Source: Asterella californica
Lineage: Eukaryota; Streptophyta; Marchantiopsida; Marchantiales; Aytoniaceae
Direction: 5' to 3'
DNA: 64,000 nt
Assembly (NCBI GenBank): GCA_036924285.1
Contig: JAYKYS010000015.1
Span: forward strand, 5,208,001-5,272,000
Numbering within the stretch: the first letter of the stretch is position 1; every line of letters begins with the position of its first letter. The position numbers and the translations under genes were made by a program. Below the pieces are notes generated by a model that was not told where the DNA came from, searched no databases, and saw nothing but the letters and a program-made list of their open reading frames with translations. Shown here piece by piece: positions 35,301 to 47,689 of the stretch.

Positions 35301-36877
35301 AGCACAGAGTGGATTTGGCTCGACTTTAGTGATTGTTTAGTGTCCGTTGGCATGGTGGAGTGAGTACATACTGTTTATCACTTGAAGAACTCAGATTGCG
35401 AGGTCTGATTGATAGCTTTCAGGTCCCGGATTTCAGTCGGTGGTATCTCCAGAGTGGGTAGATCGTTGGTATCTTCAATTTGCGGGTGCGCGCGTGCGCG
35501 GAGTGGTTCTATTTGGTTGTGTGATTGATCGTTGTGTGGATTAGTAGTAGTTGGATCTGTTCTTGGTAGAATTTGGAGTGAAGTAGTGCGGAAGCGCTGT
35601 TGGATTTTCCTGTCATAGATTTTGGTGTCTAATTGAGATCGATAGAAATGCATCGGCGGGTGTCAGATTGACGTGAGTCAGCAATTTGTGGTGCTGAAGA
35701 GTGCAGTAGGTGCGCGCTGGGAAGTCGATTCTAACGCACCAAAAATCGTTCGATTTGGTGAAGGATTGAAGGAGTTACAAATCGAAGAAGATCACGGGTG
35801 GTCCAAAATCTGACGTAAATCCACATGCGAGTGTCAATTTGACAGATTTTGATCTTTTGGAGTGTATTTTTGACGTCTGAGTTGCTATTTTGGGTGTGCT
35901 CTCTTCATACGCGTCATTCTTGTGATGTTTGGCTCGAGTTCTATTCTACTCCAAGCGGAGGCGTTTAGAGACTTCGAGGAGCAGAGGTGCGTGAGTACGG
36001 AGGCGTGAGAGCGGAGTGCGAGAGTGCGGAGGCGGAGCGGAGCCCAAACCCGAGCCCGCCGCAAGTCAACTTGCTAGTGTGCGTGAGAGAGGTATGCAAG
36101 TTTCAGTTGTGTGAGAAGTGTAAAACTAATAGGTCACTCATCCCACTATTTCTGAACTTGCACGCTTAACTCTGCATTCTTAGCTTTGGCTTTACCACTA
36201 GATCAATAGCTCTTGGTGTCTTCTAGGGATACGTGTAAGTACTTATGGACTTGTTTAAGGTAGTAGGAGACCTTCTCGTACGTTCCTAGAGGAGTGGTAA
36301 GGCGACCTCATAATACTAGGGGAAAGCGGTTGGTGTGGTAGTGTTTGTCTATATCGTAGAGACGCATATGGAGGCAATTGGTGGCAGTTGTCTTGGGTGA
36401 GCTAGTAGAGCTACCACGGAGATGCTTTTGGAGCTACTAGAGATGTAGACATCTAGTTAGTGATCTTAAGTACCAGTTGCGACACTTGAATGATCATATA
36501 TTGTGCATGTGATCACCGAAGAGGAAGCGTCAGTTCGGGTGGGGCTGAGTTTCTCTTTATGTGAATGTTTGAGTGTGGAGGATTATCATTCTTGTGATTG
36601 GAACCCCTCTGTATTTTGTTTTCCGCCGTGTTTGCTTGTGTTGCCGTTTGATTTTCGGAGTGAGTTCACTCCAGTATGCTGTCGGTAGTGAGACTAGAGT
36701 TGCGGATCAGTCAGACTATCTTTGTTTCTCTCACGGTGCTGTTGGAGTGACGACCAACAGACCGTGGGAGGTTACCTGTGGTGATGGTAGATACAGGTTA
36801 CTCTTATCTTGATCGTCCTGGTAGGGGATAAGTGAGCTCAATAGGAGTAGGGTTAGGCAAGTTGAGATTACGGTGGT
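35301..36877. other. No gene seen, probably retroelement leader
   Basis: Open frames are short and featureless. The stretch ends abruptly where the LTR at 36878 begins. It may be the left part of an older plus-strand retroelement split by that insertion. Confidence 0.35.
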
Positions 36878-38430
36878 TGTAGTGACGTAGGATTTCTCCT
36901 TTTGCCCATTTAGTATACAAGATATCGTTCCCACAGAGGATTTGCACAAGTAACGCTGCTCTAAGTTCTAAGATCTGTTCAAACACACAAACACACGGGT
37001 TTTGACTAGAAATCCCGTCTTCTCACAAAACCTACACAAAACAACACGTCTTCCAGACACGCCAAATGATGCTCTGGACCCAAACAAACAACTACCAATT
37101 ACAATATCACACAACTATTCACAGAGAAGCTCGGGAAGACGATCTTCTTGCTTCCAGGTTGCTTCTTCCGGTCTTCTCGATACCGTCTTCCCGAAGCGAT
37201 TCTCATCTTTTGGGGGTTTAGCTCGTCTTCTCACACCTCCAGAAGGCTGTCCGGCTTCGCAGAAGTCGACTAGTAACAGTCGTTACACCTTACTCTCACA
37301 TTCACATTCCAACGGGTTGGATAAATCACAGGGTGTATGCCCCCTGTAGCCTTCCCAGGCTTCTGCCTACGGAAGTTGTCTTCCTGCAGCACTACAACGA
37401 CATTCACCTTCACGGAAGCTCAATAGAAGTATCGGAAGCTCACTAGAAGAAGATAAGAAGATGGGGAAGATGAGGGAAGATGGGAAGAAGAAGAAATCCA
37501 AACAAGAGAAAACAGGATGAAAAAGGGCAATTAAGATTCCGACAGGCTTCTAGTCCGGATCCTGACTAATAAGTCATCCCTGCTTGTAATAGTTTGGGGA
37601 GGAAGACAACAAACGTGAGTACTGTAGCACCGTCTTCTACTCGAGGATGTCGTCTTCTGTTGCGGGAAGAAGGCTTCTTTCTTCTTCACTTCGCTGCTCT
37701 GACTGCTCTGTCTTCTGGATCCCTTACCCAGAAGACCGTTCGTACGTAGATCCCAAGTGCTCTACTGAACGAGTCAAGCTACACTCCACAACTGTTGACA
37801 TTCACCGCCACTCAAGAAGAACACTTCTCATGCACAATTGGGAGCGAATTCAATACATTCCACCACCCAGAAGACATGAGCGAAGCTGCTGCACTCAAAT
37901 CCACAATCTATTCCCCGAGAAGAAGTCACAATGGCATTGGGAAGCTCACTCCCGCTACTTCCTGCGTCTACTCCTCGACACACCAGCCTAGCTAACAGGA
38001 CTGCACGAGGATGCCGTTCCCTGTTCCTAGACTGTCCACTACTTCTATCTACATCTTCGAATCCACTGCTGGTGCGAGTATGCAGACCCCTCCTGTGTAT
38101 TCCAAGACTATTCGTATGTTTCCAACGACGGGTGTAGTGTGCTAAGACTGTCTCTGCTCTAATGTGTCTCGCCTGCCTGCCTGTAGAAGTGTTCAGTTAC
38201 TACAGAATCCTACAGAACTGGCAGAACTGGCAGAGCTCCATTTCCTACTCTACGATCCTACTTAACCATCTGCCTCGAGAGTCAGGGGAGGCGACCACCA
38301 GGGAGAGAGAGAGAGGCGCTGACAAGAGGTTGTCACCTCACATGCATGCGGTCCCTCTTCCCAATTAGCCCTCCACTGTGTTACTCCTACGCTACCTATG
38401 CTGCCACATGGGGTCCTAACTATTTTTACA
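36878..38430 (-). repeat. LTR, copy A, of the GTCTTC-rich gypsy family
   Basis: It aligns with 57767-59281 along its whole length. The plus strand starts TGTAGTG and ends TTTTTACA. The block from TTTAGTATACAAGATATCG through TTCTAAGATCTGTTC is nearly identical in the two copies. The coiled-coil ORF lies just to its right, so on the minus strand this is a 3' LTR. It contains many GTCTTC/GAAGAC hexamers. Confidence 0.75.
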
Positions 38431-38501
38431 TGAAAAACTGCCACCCTTAAGATAGCATGTCCGATCCTACTAAATCTAGAAGTGTCGATTAAGTTTGCTA
38501 A

Positions 38502-40944
38502 CTACTCTGATTGCTCGATGGCAATCTCTACATGATCTACTCCTACCGGAGCTACTACCTCGACTTCTGATGGGCTGGGAAGCCCTGCACTTACCTCGGG
38601 TACCACTGAGGTAGTTTCCCTCTCCTCGCTCTTCGCTGGCCCTGCTGTTTCTGCGGTTGCGTCTTCCTCGGCTTCGACTTCGGAAGACGGAATGGTCTTC
38701 TGGGAAGACGAGTCGAATGGTGCGTCTTCGGTCTTCTGAGACACAGATGCAGTACTAGGGACCATGGCGACCTCATAGGGGTCCGGGGAAGTCGCTTCCT
38801 CCACGCGGAATACCTGGGAAGACGGCTCGCCTTCCTGTCTTCCGGGGCGTCTTCTGGAGTCTTCTCGCCTTCCAACGCTGTCACCACCAAGTGTACAACG
38901 AGATCGAACTCCTCCTTCTTCATTCCGGACCCAGTCGAGGGTGCTGGGGCTTGGGAAGATGCGGTTGCAGGTGTTGGAAGTGAGGGAAGACCATAAAGTG
39001 TCTTCACTCCTTCTATCTGTCTATCCAGGTACCTGAACATGCTATCTCTGCATTCCATCAACCTCGTCTTGGACCCGCTGTCCCATTCCCTAGCTAAGGT
39101 AAGTAACTTCTTACCCGCGGTGAAGTTGAACTTCTTCCGAAGCGCTTCTACCGACTGAGCTAGCATCTTCTGCGCACGAGCCTCCGCTGCTTCCCTCTGC
39201 GTCTTCTCCACTGCAGCTCGTGCTTCTGCGGCTTCTCGCTGCATCTTCCAAGTGGTCTGCTCTTCTTCGAGGACAGTGATCTTCTCCCGCACTCGGAGAA
39301 CTTCCTGATCGCGCTGCTGTACTCGCGTCTGCAACTCCTGGTTGCTCTTCCGAAGTTGCATCGACTCCTTGGCAGAAGCGGCTGCTTCCGCCTTGTACCT
39401 GGCTGCAAGCTTCTCCGTAGTGCGGAGGCTAGCTTCCAGCGACTCTGTCTTCTGCTGGCTGTCTTCCTGTCGCAGCAAGGTGCGCAGGCTGTAAAGGCTT
39501 CTCCTGTGCCCTCGCTCTCCTTTCCAACAACTCCATAGCGGGCTGGATCTCCTTCTGGAAGTAGGCACTGAACTCCTCCAGTCGTCTTCCTGCGGAAGAC
39601 AAGTTCATTTCCACCACTCGCTCCATGGTGTCGACTTCGTCTTCCAGAGGCAAGGAAGCCTCTTCCACCACTACGGCCTTCATCTTCTGCGCATGAGAAG
39701 AAGCTACTCTTCTCATCTTCCGGGGTGGAAGACTCCTCGTGGCAGGAGCGGCTCTCCTCTTTGCGCTTCCTCGCATCGCAGTAGGAGCGCCCATCCATCC
39801 TTCGTCTTCTGGAGTCTTCGGAAGACTCCCAGGTGTTACAGAAGCTGTCTTCTGTTTCGATCGGGTACTCAGCAAGTCTTCCTCCGAGTCCGACTCCGAT
39901 CCTGAATGAATGAGGGAGATGGGTGTCCTCGGTACACTTCTGTGACCCATCTTCCTCACTGGCGTGGCGTCTTCCGACCCACTAGACTCGTCTTCCCTCA
40001 CCAGAAGCGTCTTCTGGTGAGAGCCGGGCCTCAGCTGTGGCATCAGAGTGGGAGGGGACGTTGCTGCTGCCTCTCGGTCATCGTCTTCCGAGGTCTCCTC
40101 CTTCACCTCCTGTCGCTCCGTTGGTCCATACACTGCCAGCTGATCTTCCCTAAGATCCCCCATGGCTACATACAAGTAGCAGAAGAAGGGCGTCAGATGT
40201 CCTCCCGCCGGGGTACCCAAGTATGCTAGCTCCGTTCCGTCTGTCCGGTTGGTACGGTTCCGTCCACCTACCAGTACTATCCCGTAGCACTGTCAGTACC
40301 GGCACGAGTCGCATGTGAAGTTTCCCCCATTTGTTCCTTGCCGCGCTCCTTTCCGATCTCTCGTCCGCCGCCGACGTTTCTCCCCTCGTGACCTCCCCCT
40401 CTACTGATCCGCAGGGCCTGTGAAGGAACCGACGGACCTGCTCTGGGTCTCCTAAGTACCTTGTCTTCTGCGCTTTTCCCTTGGGGAAAAGATGCAGAAA
40501 CAACTTCGCCAGAAGTCGCTTCTTCGGCTCCCGGTAAGACTCTATCTTTCAACCGTTCCTCCCCTGCCTGTCTTCCACGAAAAAGTAGGTGGTACTCCCA
40601 GGCACATGCCATGAACTCACAATCCTAGGCAAGATCTTCTTCTCGTACCAATATCCTCGGTTCTCGGTCTCAGGCCTGTGAAACGCCTTACGCCACCAGT
40701 CTTCAGTCCAGGAAGACGGTCTTTCCCGAGCTACTCCTGCCTTCGCAGGTACACGGTTACGCGGTGGTAACGCGGCCCACACCTCCTCCAGAAGCCCTTG
40801 ATCTGCGAGGTTCCAATCCCACAGGAAGAAGTCGAGACCCAACTCCTTGAGGAAAGGAGTGGCCTCGGTCAATTCTGTCGCGGGTAACACCAAGCCTCGC
40901 GGATGCATCGACATACCTGGAAGATCTGTTGCACTAAACCACAA
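38502..40944 (-). pseudogene. Retroelement-associated coiled-coil ORF, copy A
   Basis: Minus-strand open frames 40944-40549, 40220-39429, 39568-38591 and 38804-38502 join through frameshifts into one protein of roughly 700-800 residues. An N-terminal block (WTEDWWRKAFHRPE, EKKILPRIVSSWHVPG) is followed by a Ser/Asp/Glu-rich middle. Next comes a long heptad-like helix (TTEKLAARYKAEAAASAKE through EKTQREAAEARAQKML), a block KTLYGLPSLP and an acidic C-terminus ending EIAIEQSE. The stop lies 72 bases before the LTR. The same protein is encoded beside the other LTR at 59361-63156, so it belongs to the element. I know no family for it. It is not gag, protease, RT or integrase, and shows no transmembrane segment to suggest an envelope-like protein. 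Confidence 0.6.
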
Positions 40945-42840
40945 GCACCTACTATGAGCTGAAGGCTCAGTTCTTCCCGAGTGCCCACAGTCTAGCTTCT
41001 ACTTCTCAGAAGACGAAACTAGTCTTCCAGAAGATAGCTACTCCGTCTTCCGGGATTCTAACAGTACTTCCTAGATAGCTCTCGTCTTCCGAGCTATATC
41101 TAAACAATCCTATCTAAGCAAGGCCTCGCATGGATTACCAAGAAGACAACCCACCTTGCATTACATCCTACTTCCTATCAGAAGATACAAGATATGCGAG
41201 AAGTAGAGTATGAGAAAGGTTCAGAAGATGGTTGCGGGCTCCTGCGATGACAGTGGCGTCTGGGAAGACACTTGGGACAGCTTCTGATTCAATGTCGTTC
41301 TCGGAAGACTTCTCGAAGTCAGACTTCCCTTCACTGATCTCATCTGTCTTCGTCTTCCTACACGCAATCTATCCTCACAACAGACTCAAGACAACTGCAC
41401 TCTGTTCTTCTGACTTCTCACCTCTCATACGCACTCAGAAGAAGCTTGCTGCATGATGAGAAGACATGACCCTCGACCATTCCCTCCAGATTCTGCCAGC
41501 AAGACTTCTCACAACTCTCTTCTAAGTTCGGGAAGAAGAAGGAACGGCTGCTATGGGTCGGACAGAAGAGACCCGAATGGACCCTCGCGTCTTCTCGCTC
41601 ATTTTGCCAGCCTTCCAGTCTTCTAGTCTCTCTAGGAAGATGGGGAGTTGAGAAGCTTGGAAGACCGGGAGGCACAGGCCTAGTTCCCGACTTCCAACTT
41701 CTCGAATTAACACAACAACTCACCACTCCACTCAGGATTCGTACCAAGTCTCTCTAAACACAAAAGCAAAGCAAATCCACTCTTGATACGAATTGTGTTC
41801 AGTCGACTTCCGAAGACAGTCTTCCGAAGACAGTCAAGTTCAAGAAGCGTCTTCCGAAGATGTTCCCATCTTCCGAATCGTCTTCTGTTCCAAGTTTCGG
41901 GGATAGAGAGGTAGGGGGGTAGGGAAATTGATAGTTGGGGTCTCCAATTTGAGGGCTAGGAGTAGGGAAGCTCGAATTGAGCTCGGGAAGAAGCAAGGAG
42001 ATGTCTCGACAGAAATTGGGCAGCGCTTCCGCGCCCAATGTCTCAATAGAAAGAATGGAGGTGGGGTAATCGATCAGGCTGCTTGTACACAATCAAGGAA
42101 GCGCGGAGAGTACCAAGAAAAGGCGAGAAGAAGTGGGAGGGGAAAAGAACAGGGGGAAGAACCTCTACAGTCTTCTTCGGCTCCCCGAGTTGCCTTCGAC
42201 CTCCGTGCGCTTCTGGCTCTTGTCCTAGCTTCCAATGCGACTCCACACGACTGCGCCTGCTGTCAATTTCGGTCCACACCTTGATTCCACCTCTGCTTCT
42301 ACTCGCCACTCTTCACTATCAGCGTCTCGGAAGCTCCACAGAAACGCTTTCGCTTTCTCTGCTGTTTGTGCTCCCGCAATTCAATCTCACCCTTCGCCTA
42401 GCCGCCAACTTACTCTCTCCTACCTCGATGTCTCACTTGATTCCTCTCTCAATGCTAGCTCGCGAAGCTCACTCTCTCAATCGATCTTCTTCAGGCGCGC
42501 TATGCTGCGGGAAGTTGGAAGGTGTCTAATGTGCTTCCTCACGCATCTTCCCCGCAGATTAAGGGTTCTCGTCCTTGGTGTCTTCCTGACCTACCTACCT
42601 ATTCGGTGCGCTCCAGTAGGTACACCTATTGTCTTACCCGAAAACTCGTGGTTGGTCCTTCGCGGTTGCTGTCTTCTGGAAGATAGGTGTCTTCCGCCGT
42701 CTTCCCATCTTCCGCCGTCTTCTCGTCTTCTGAAGACGCAACTGAGAAGACGATCTTCCGAAGACGGTCGTCTTCTGAAAAAGTCAACTTCTTATTACAA
42801 ACAGCTCTTAAGATCATCTTCCTGTTAAGGAAGACGTAAC
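40945..42840. other. Non-coding, GTCTTC/GAAGAC-dense stretch
   Basis: ORFs on both strands have low-complexity Ser/Arg/Leu composition and no motif. The hexamer GTCTTC or its complement recurs densely: five times between 41820 and 41900 and nine times between about 42670 and 42780, sometimes as GTCTTCCGAAGAC palindromes. Density falls off sharply to the right of 42840. Confidence 0.6.
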
Positions 42841-42966
42841 CTTAAGTAACAATGCTTCTTCAGTTATACAAACAAGTCATTATTCTTAAAAATTTCAAAA
42901 ATTCGTGCATCCTGTAATTTGTGGGCACCACAGTGGTGATGAGGATTTCCACATTTTGGTTGGAGA

Positions 42967-45405
42967 ATGTGTTACCGAGATTCTATCATCGCGGAGTTCT
43001 CGGGAGGTTCTGGTGGAGACTTCTCGAACAGTGAGTATACACGGAGTGGGGTGAGGTATCGACTACCTACGCCATTACAGTCGGTTGTTCCAGAGGACGA
43101 GTCAGACGCAGACAACGCATTTTCTGATGGTGAGTCTAGTGTCGTCACACCGTTGTTGTGGGACATGGACGAGATCTATGAGGCCTTGAAGAGACCTCGA
43201 CGTTATTCGGATACAGTGGGTATCGTTGAGCTAGATGACTTCATCCAAGAGTTTGACAGTTGGTGCGATCTGCAGCAGATGCGGAACCCACAGCTGTTTA
43301 CACCCTTCATAGCGTGAAAGGATTTGTTCCAACACTTGGAGGGACCGCCGATGGACGATTACCACGAGTTCAAGCGAGACTACGGTGTTCAGATTGAGTT
43401 GTAGAGACAACATTGGTCTCCAACTACGTTTCTATCACTAATTGGAGTAGTTTTGAGAGACGTAGTACCTGCGAGTTCGGATGTCAGTAGCAGTGATACA
43501 TCCACGAGTGACAGAGTACTTATTACCGGCGGTGCGTCCACTAGTAGTGGAGCAGGTGGTAGTCTGAGCGGGATACCACTAAGGTTTAACTTTGTGGTTC
43601 AGTTCTTCTAGTGTTTGAACAAGAATTATCAAGTTGTGCAGATCGACAAGTTGAGGAGTCTGCAGGAGTTCTAGCGGAAGACTGGAGAGAGCCTGCGCGA
43701 GGCGTTTACTCGAATGAGGTGGTTGATCAGCATCATCCAAGAGGTGATGGAAGCACAAGCAGTCCAGTTCTTGTATGAGATACTAGACAGAGAGCTGCGT
43801 ATGAAAGTCAGGTATGCGACTCTTCTTAGAGACTCCGCTCCAACGTTGGCGGTTGTCTTTGGTCTAGCTGAGTGGATTGAGCTCAACATGGTGGAGGAGA
43901 GGGTGGTGACTGCTGGGTTCAGCAGGGAGGCACCACATGAGGCGACCACCTCTTCGCGAGGATCACAAGCTGCGCAACAGCGTGGTGGTAGTGGTGGTGG
44001 TGGTAAGGATCGTGCGGAGCAGTCACGGTCTCAGGGAGGTGTTGGAGGATCTGGTGGGCAGAAGCCCATGCCGTCCTTCTCTAGTCAGCAGCAAGTGGGT
44101 CCTTGTTGGACGTGTGATGGTTCTCATCATCTCATCTCAGAAAGGTTGTCCATAGAGGAGAGGTGGTTATGAGACAATTGAGACGTCTCAAGTGGTGCCT
44201 AGGCAGTGTGAGCATTGCGGACGACCAGGTCACAGTAGTGACCGTTGTTTTGATCTCCACCCTGAGCTACGGCAAAGGAAGACTGATCGTGGATGAGGCG
44301 GAGGAGCTCAGGAAGACCGTGGTGGTCGAGTTGGAGATAGAGGGCCAGTACCTAGAGAGGACCAATCGGTCCACCGCCTGCTACAACGTCAGAAGCAGGT
44401 ATGGCTGCTCGAATTGAGCAGTTGGAGCAGAGGATGGCTAGTATGGCTATGGCTCAACGAAGATCTGGTGGAACAGAAGCTTCCACGTCTTATGGAGAAG
44501 AAGGAGGTGACTTCAACTTCATGGCTGATGTGACACTGATTGAGACATCTGCGGCAGTGACTCGAGGTGCAGTACGTGTCTCTGAGTCACGAGGTGCGTC
44601 GATAGAGTTGGATCCACAACGCGGGGAGGTTGATAGACAGGTCAGGCTTCTTTAGTCATTCATGTTATCAGAGGCGTTGAGGACCACGTCTATGGTTCTT
44701 AAACGATCTACCGATGGTACAGTGGAGTTGGAGGCATCGACATCCTAGAGTGAGGATGATGCGATGCAACCTTTGACGTTTGTGGATGCGATGTCGAATC
44801 TTGTGTTGAGGACGGCTACATCAGTTTTGCGAGCCTCACTATTTTCAGCCATGGATATGAGAGCTTTGAGAATCAGCTTGGGTGTTCTAGTTGGCGGTCA
44901 CGCTCAATGAGAGCGAGGATGTTGTCACCTCTAGTGCTGAGATGGTTCAGCGAGAGACGGTAGATGTGTCTATGGAGTCAAGGATCATGACAGCTATCAG
45001 TGGTACTTGACAAGCGACGACTGCCATGTTAGATGAGTTATCAGCTAGGGCGGCGATTGACCGTGCTGGTTTGGTACCAGGTGTGGTGTTGTTGGACAAC
45101 AGAAGTGATATCTTCTGTTTGGTGGCACCTTCAAGGAAGGTGTACCGATCACCGAAAGTCTTGTTAGACTCTAGAGCCCAATCGTTGATGTTGAGGAAGG
45201 CGGCGTGTATTGGTTTGGGTCTGAAGTTTGAGGTGGAGAGATGTCTATTCCAGCTGAGACATCTCTAAGGGAATCAGAGGGTACAACCCTACACATGACA
45301 CACAAGATGCTGACGGTGAGAGTTGGACCAGATCATCCCATAGATGGCTCCATGGTGAGGACTAAGGTCATCGTTACGATCGTAGAGTCTTATGATGTAT
45401 TGGTT
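42967..45405 (+). pseudogene. gag-protease relic of another Ty3/gypsy element
   Basis: Open pieces in several frames give a gag-like region (DDFIQEFDSWCDLQQMRNPQ near 43230; EILDRELRMKVRYATLL near 43780). A glycine/glutamine-rich stretch follows, then CWTCDGSHH (a zinc knuckle lacking its last Cys, near 44110) and a complete knuckle CEHCGRPGHSSDRC near 44200. Farther on is a protease-like block VLLDSRAQSLMLRKAAC (near 45165) and, in another frame, MLTVRVGPDHPIDGSM (near 45310). Stops are frequent. In the active-site loop D-S-R replaces D-S-G. The relic ends abruptly near 45405, where a minus-strand element begins. Confidence 0.7.
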
Positions 45406-46496
45406 GGACGAAGACCAACTGCCGGATCTTCCGGAGGGAAGACGACACTTTCGTCTTCTGGAAGCTCTTCTTCCGCAACCTCGTAGCACTCAATGTATCC
45501 ACAGATCACTTCCTCTGCTATCTCTGTTACTTCTGTAGTACACAAGTTATTCACCACAAACTCATTATATCGTTCATCACTGTCAGAAGACGCAGCTGAG
45601 TCTTCTGAAATGTATCCCTCTGTCGTAGAAGGTGTTTCACCTTGGTGTCCAATCTTGATCCAAGGAAGCGAGACCTTGGTCTTCTCACCTGGCTTGGGTG
45701 TAGGATTGAGAAATCTCAAACGATGTCTTCTCCAATCGGTATTTACATTTGCAGCATACAGCCATGGTCTTCCTATCAACACATGATATCCAACCCTAGC
45801 TACAGGTCGCAAAATGATGTAAGTGAGGTAAAAAGATACTCCCTCAATTACCGTCAAGACATCTTTCAGTTGCCTCAAAGGTCGTCTTCTGGTCTGGTCC
45901 GCCATTCTGAGGATTCTCGGAGTAGGTTGGAGCTCAGTGAAGCCTAGGGCATGCACCGTTTCTTCAGTCATGATGTTAACTCTGGAGTCGGAATCAATGG
46001 GTACCTTCTTCAGAAGACAGCCATGGATCTCCATATCAAGTTCTAGGGCTCCCAAGTCTTCATGCTCTATCCTTAGGATCGGGGTGCTCTTGGAAAGTTT
46101 AGCTGTCCTCCTCTTCCTCGATCCTCAAAGCACATATTGTAAAAGCTTCTTGTAATCAGCGTTGTCATCCAACAGTTGTTGGAAGGTTACATCCGCCTTC
46201 TGATTCCACAAGTCTCGCAAGAAGTCGTAAGGGGATCTCTTCAGAAGAGTGACTGGTGTTTCCAACAGAGAAGATGTAGTAGCTGCTCCCTTGGGTGGAA
46301 GACCTGAATGGTGTCTTCTCTCGACCGGAGGCTGTTCCCGTGTGACAGGGGCTGCCGTAGTCGGTGTAAGAAGCTGCTGTACTATCTTCTGTCGCTTCTC
46401 CAGCTCTTCTTGCATGATCGCTTCAACTTCTTGCCTAATGTCAGGAGCAAAGTACTTCGGATCTTCTCGGTCGTAAGTAGGAGAAGAAGGCCGTTC
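45405..46496 (-). pseudogene. Protease region of the GTCTTC-rich gypsy family
   Basis: The minus strand from 46476 reads an alpha-helical gag C-terminal part (EELEKRQKIVQQLL, DFLRDLWNQKADVTFQQLL), a premature stop near 46125, then a retropepsin (GCLLKKVPIDSDSRVNIM, YHVLIGRPWLYAANV). The D-S-D in the active-site loop replaces D-S-G. It continues the gag encoded at 55255-57480. The two halves are separated by the nested element at 46497-55254, whose 4-bp target duplication supports this. RT and integrase are missing. Confidence 0.7.
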
Positions 46497-47409
46497 TGTA
46501 ACGACCTATGTTACACATAGGAAGTTTGTCTATTAGTAAGGTGTTTAGTTATAACTAAGTGTTGAGAATGTTTATTGGATGCCAAAGTACTTTAAGGATG
46601 TATTAAGTTAGTCATGACTATCTAAAGGTTAGTTATGGTTAAACTTAGCTGTACTTTTGGCATAATTCAGATATTTGCTAAAGAGTGAGCACTACTATCT
46701 TGTCATCTTGTCTAAAAGGTAGAAAGGAGGTGGAAAGTATCCCTTATCTCCTTTTTGACTTGATATTAGTGGTTGGATTAAAGTTGTGGACTTTGTGGGC
46801 ATTAAAAACAAGAAGAGATTCCACATGTTTCCTTTTTAGTGGGTCCTAGTGTAGAGGGGGGGTGGAAAGTCGAGATTCCTTGAGAATATTCCAGAATCCT
46901 TCTAGAAGTTGTTGACTTTGAAGGAATAAGCCCATGTGAAAAGATAAAAAGCCCATGTGATCAATGCTTTTACCTTAAGTAATATCTTAGTAAAACCCGG
47001 TAAAAGTAGTTACGGCTGAGTTACCGGGGGTACCAAAGTAAAAACCTAGAATGTATAAATAGAGGAGTAGAGAAGAGCTCCTCATCCTTGTTTTCACATT
47101 GTCGTAATGACAACTTGAGTAATATAGAGAGTGTGGGATATTTTTAACATGTGAGAACTTGAGAGACGTCGTTAGAATGGAGGATTTTAGTTAAGGTGTT
47201 TAAGGAGATTTTTAGTTGATAAGTTTGTGGGTGTATGAATGAGTGAACTCAGCATTTTCCCTTCAAGTTCATGGTGTGCTTCCATCAAAGCCATCAGAGG
47301 TGACCCCTGAGTGAGAGACAGGCCCGACATGTTGCAGATTCGTGGATGACGATCGTGGAAGTTGAGAGATCGGGGGGTAGTTGATCGATAGGACCGCGGA
47401 GGGTTTACA
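46497..47409 (+). repeat. 5' LTR of the nested element
   Basis: Starts TGTAACGACC and ends GGGTTTACA. It holds the promoter and a TATAAATA box. It is 913 bp and matches the 3' LTR with about 14 substitutions. Confidence 0.95.
47054..47061 (+). promoter_or_regulatory. TATA box in the 5' LTR
   Basis: TATAAATA lies about 355 bases before the LTR end. In the 3' LTR the same site reads TATAGATA (54898-54905), so the 5' copy keeps the better match. The transcription start was not determined. Confidence 0.6.
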
Positions 47410-47413
47410 TTTT

Positions 47414-47430
47414 TGGTTCCGTTGCCGGGA
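47414..47430 (+). other. Primer-binding site
   Basis: TGGTTCCGTTGCCGGGA begins four bases after the 5' LTR. It has the TGG start and CCG(T)TGCCGGG core common to plant gypsy primer-binding sites. The donor tRNA was not assigned. Confidence 0.75.
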
Positions 47431-47689
47431 CCTCACTTGAAAGGATCGTTGAACGATGTTTAGAGTTCAGTTCTATATTCGACAAAAAGAGATTATGAGA
47501 GAGCACATGGAGAGAACGTTGGGAGGAGAGAGAGCTAACGCGATGTTAGCAACGTTAGAACCTTTCGTGTATCCCGTAGTGATATATGACGCGTCCGAAG
47601 TCATTCTTTACATCTTGTTCACTTAGAAAGGGTTTGAGGAGAGTTGAAAGAGGGTGCAACAAGAGTTGTAGAGAAAGGAGGAGAGAAAA

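Noticed and set aside
37647..38368. Plus-strand ORFs within the LTR at 36.9-38.4 kb
   Set aside because: They lie in an LTR, are rich in Ser/Arg/Leu from the GTCTTC bias, and are not kept in frame in the second LTR copy.
38502..40944. Envelope-like protein of an Athila-type element
   Set aside because: Right position, but no signal peptide or transmembrane segment is visible; it is mostly coiled coil.
42235..42828. 197-codon plus-strand ORF
   Set aside because: Low-complexity Ser/Arg/Leu composition produced by GTCTTC/GAAGAC repeats; no domain.
43937..44417. Alternative plus-strand ORFs with Val/Gly runs
   Set aside because: Out-of-frame readings of the gag glycine-rich stretch.
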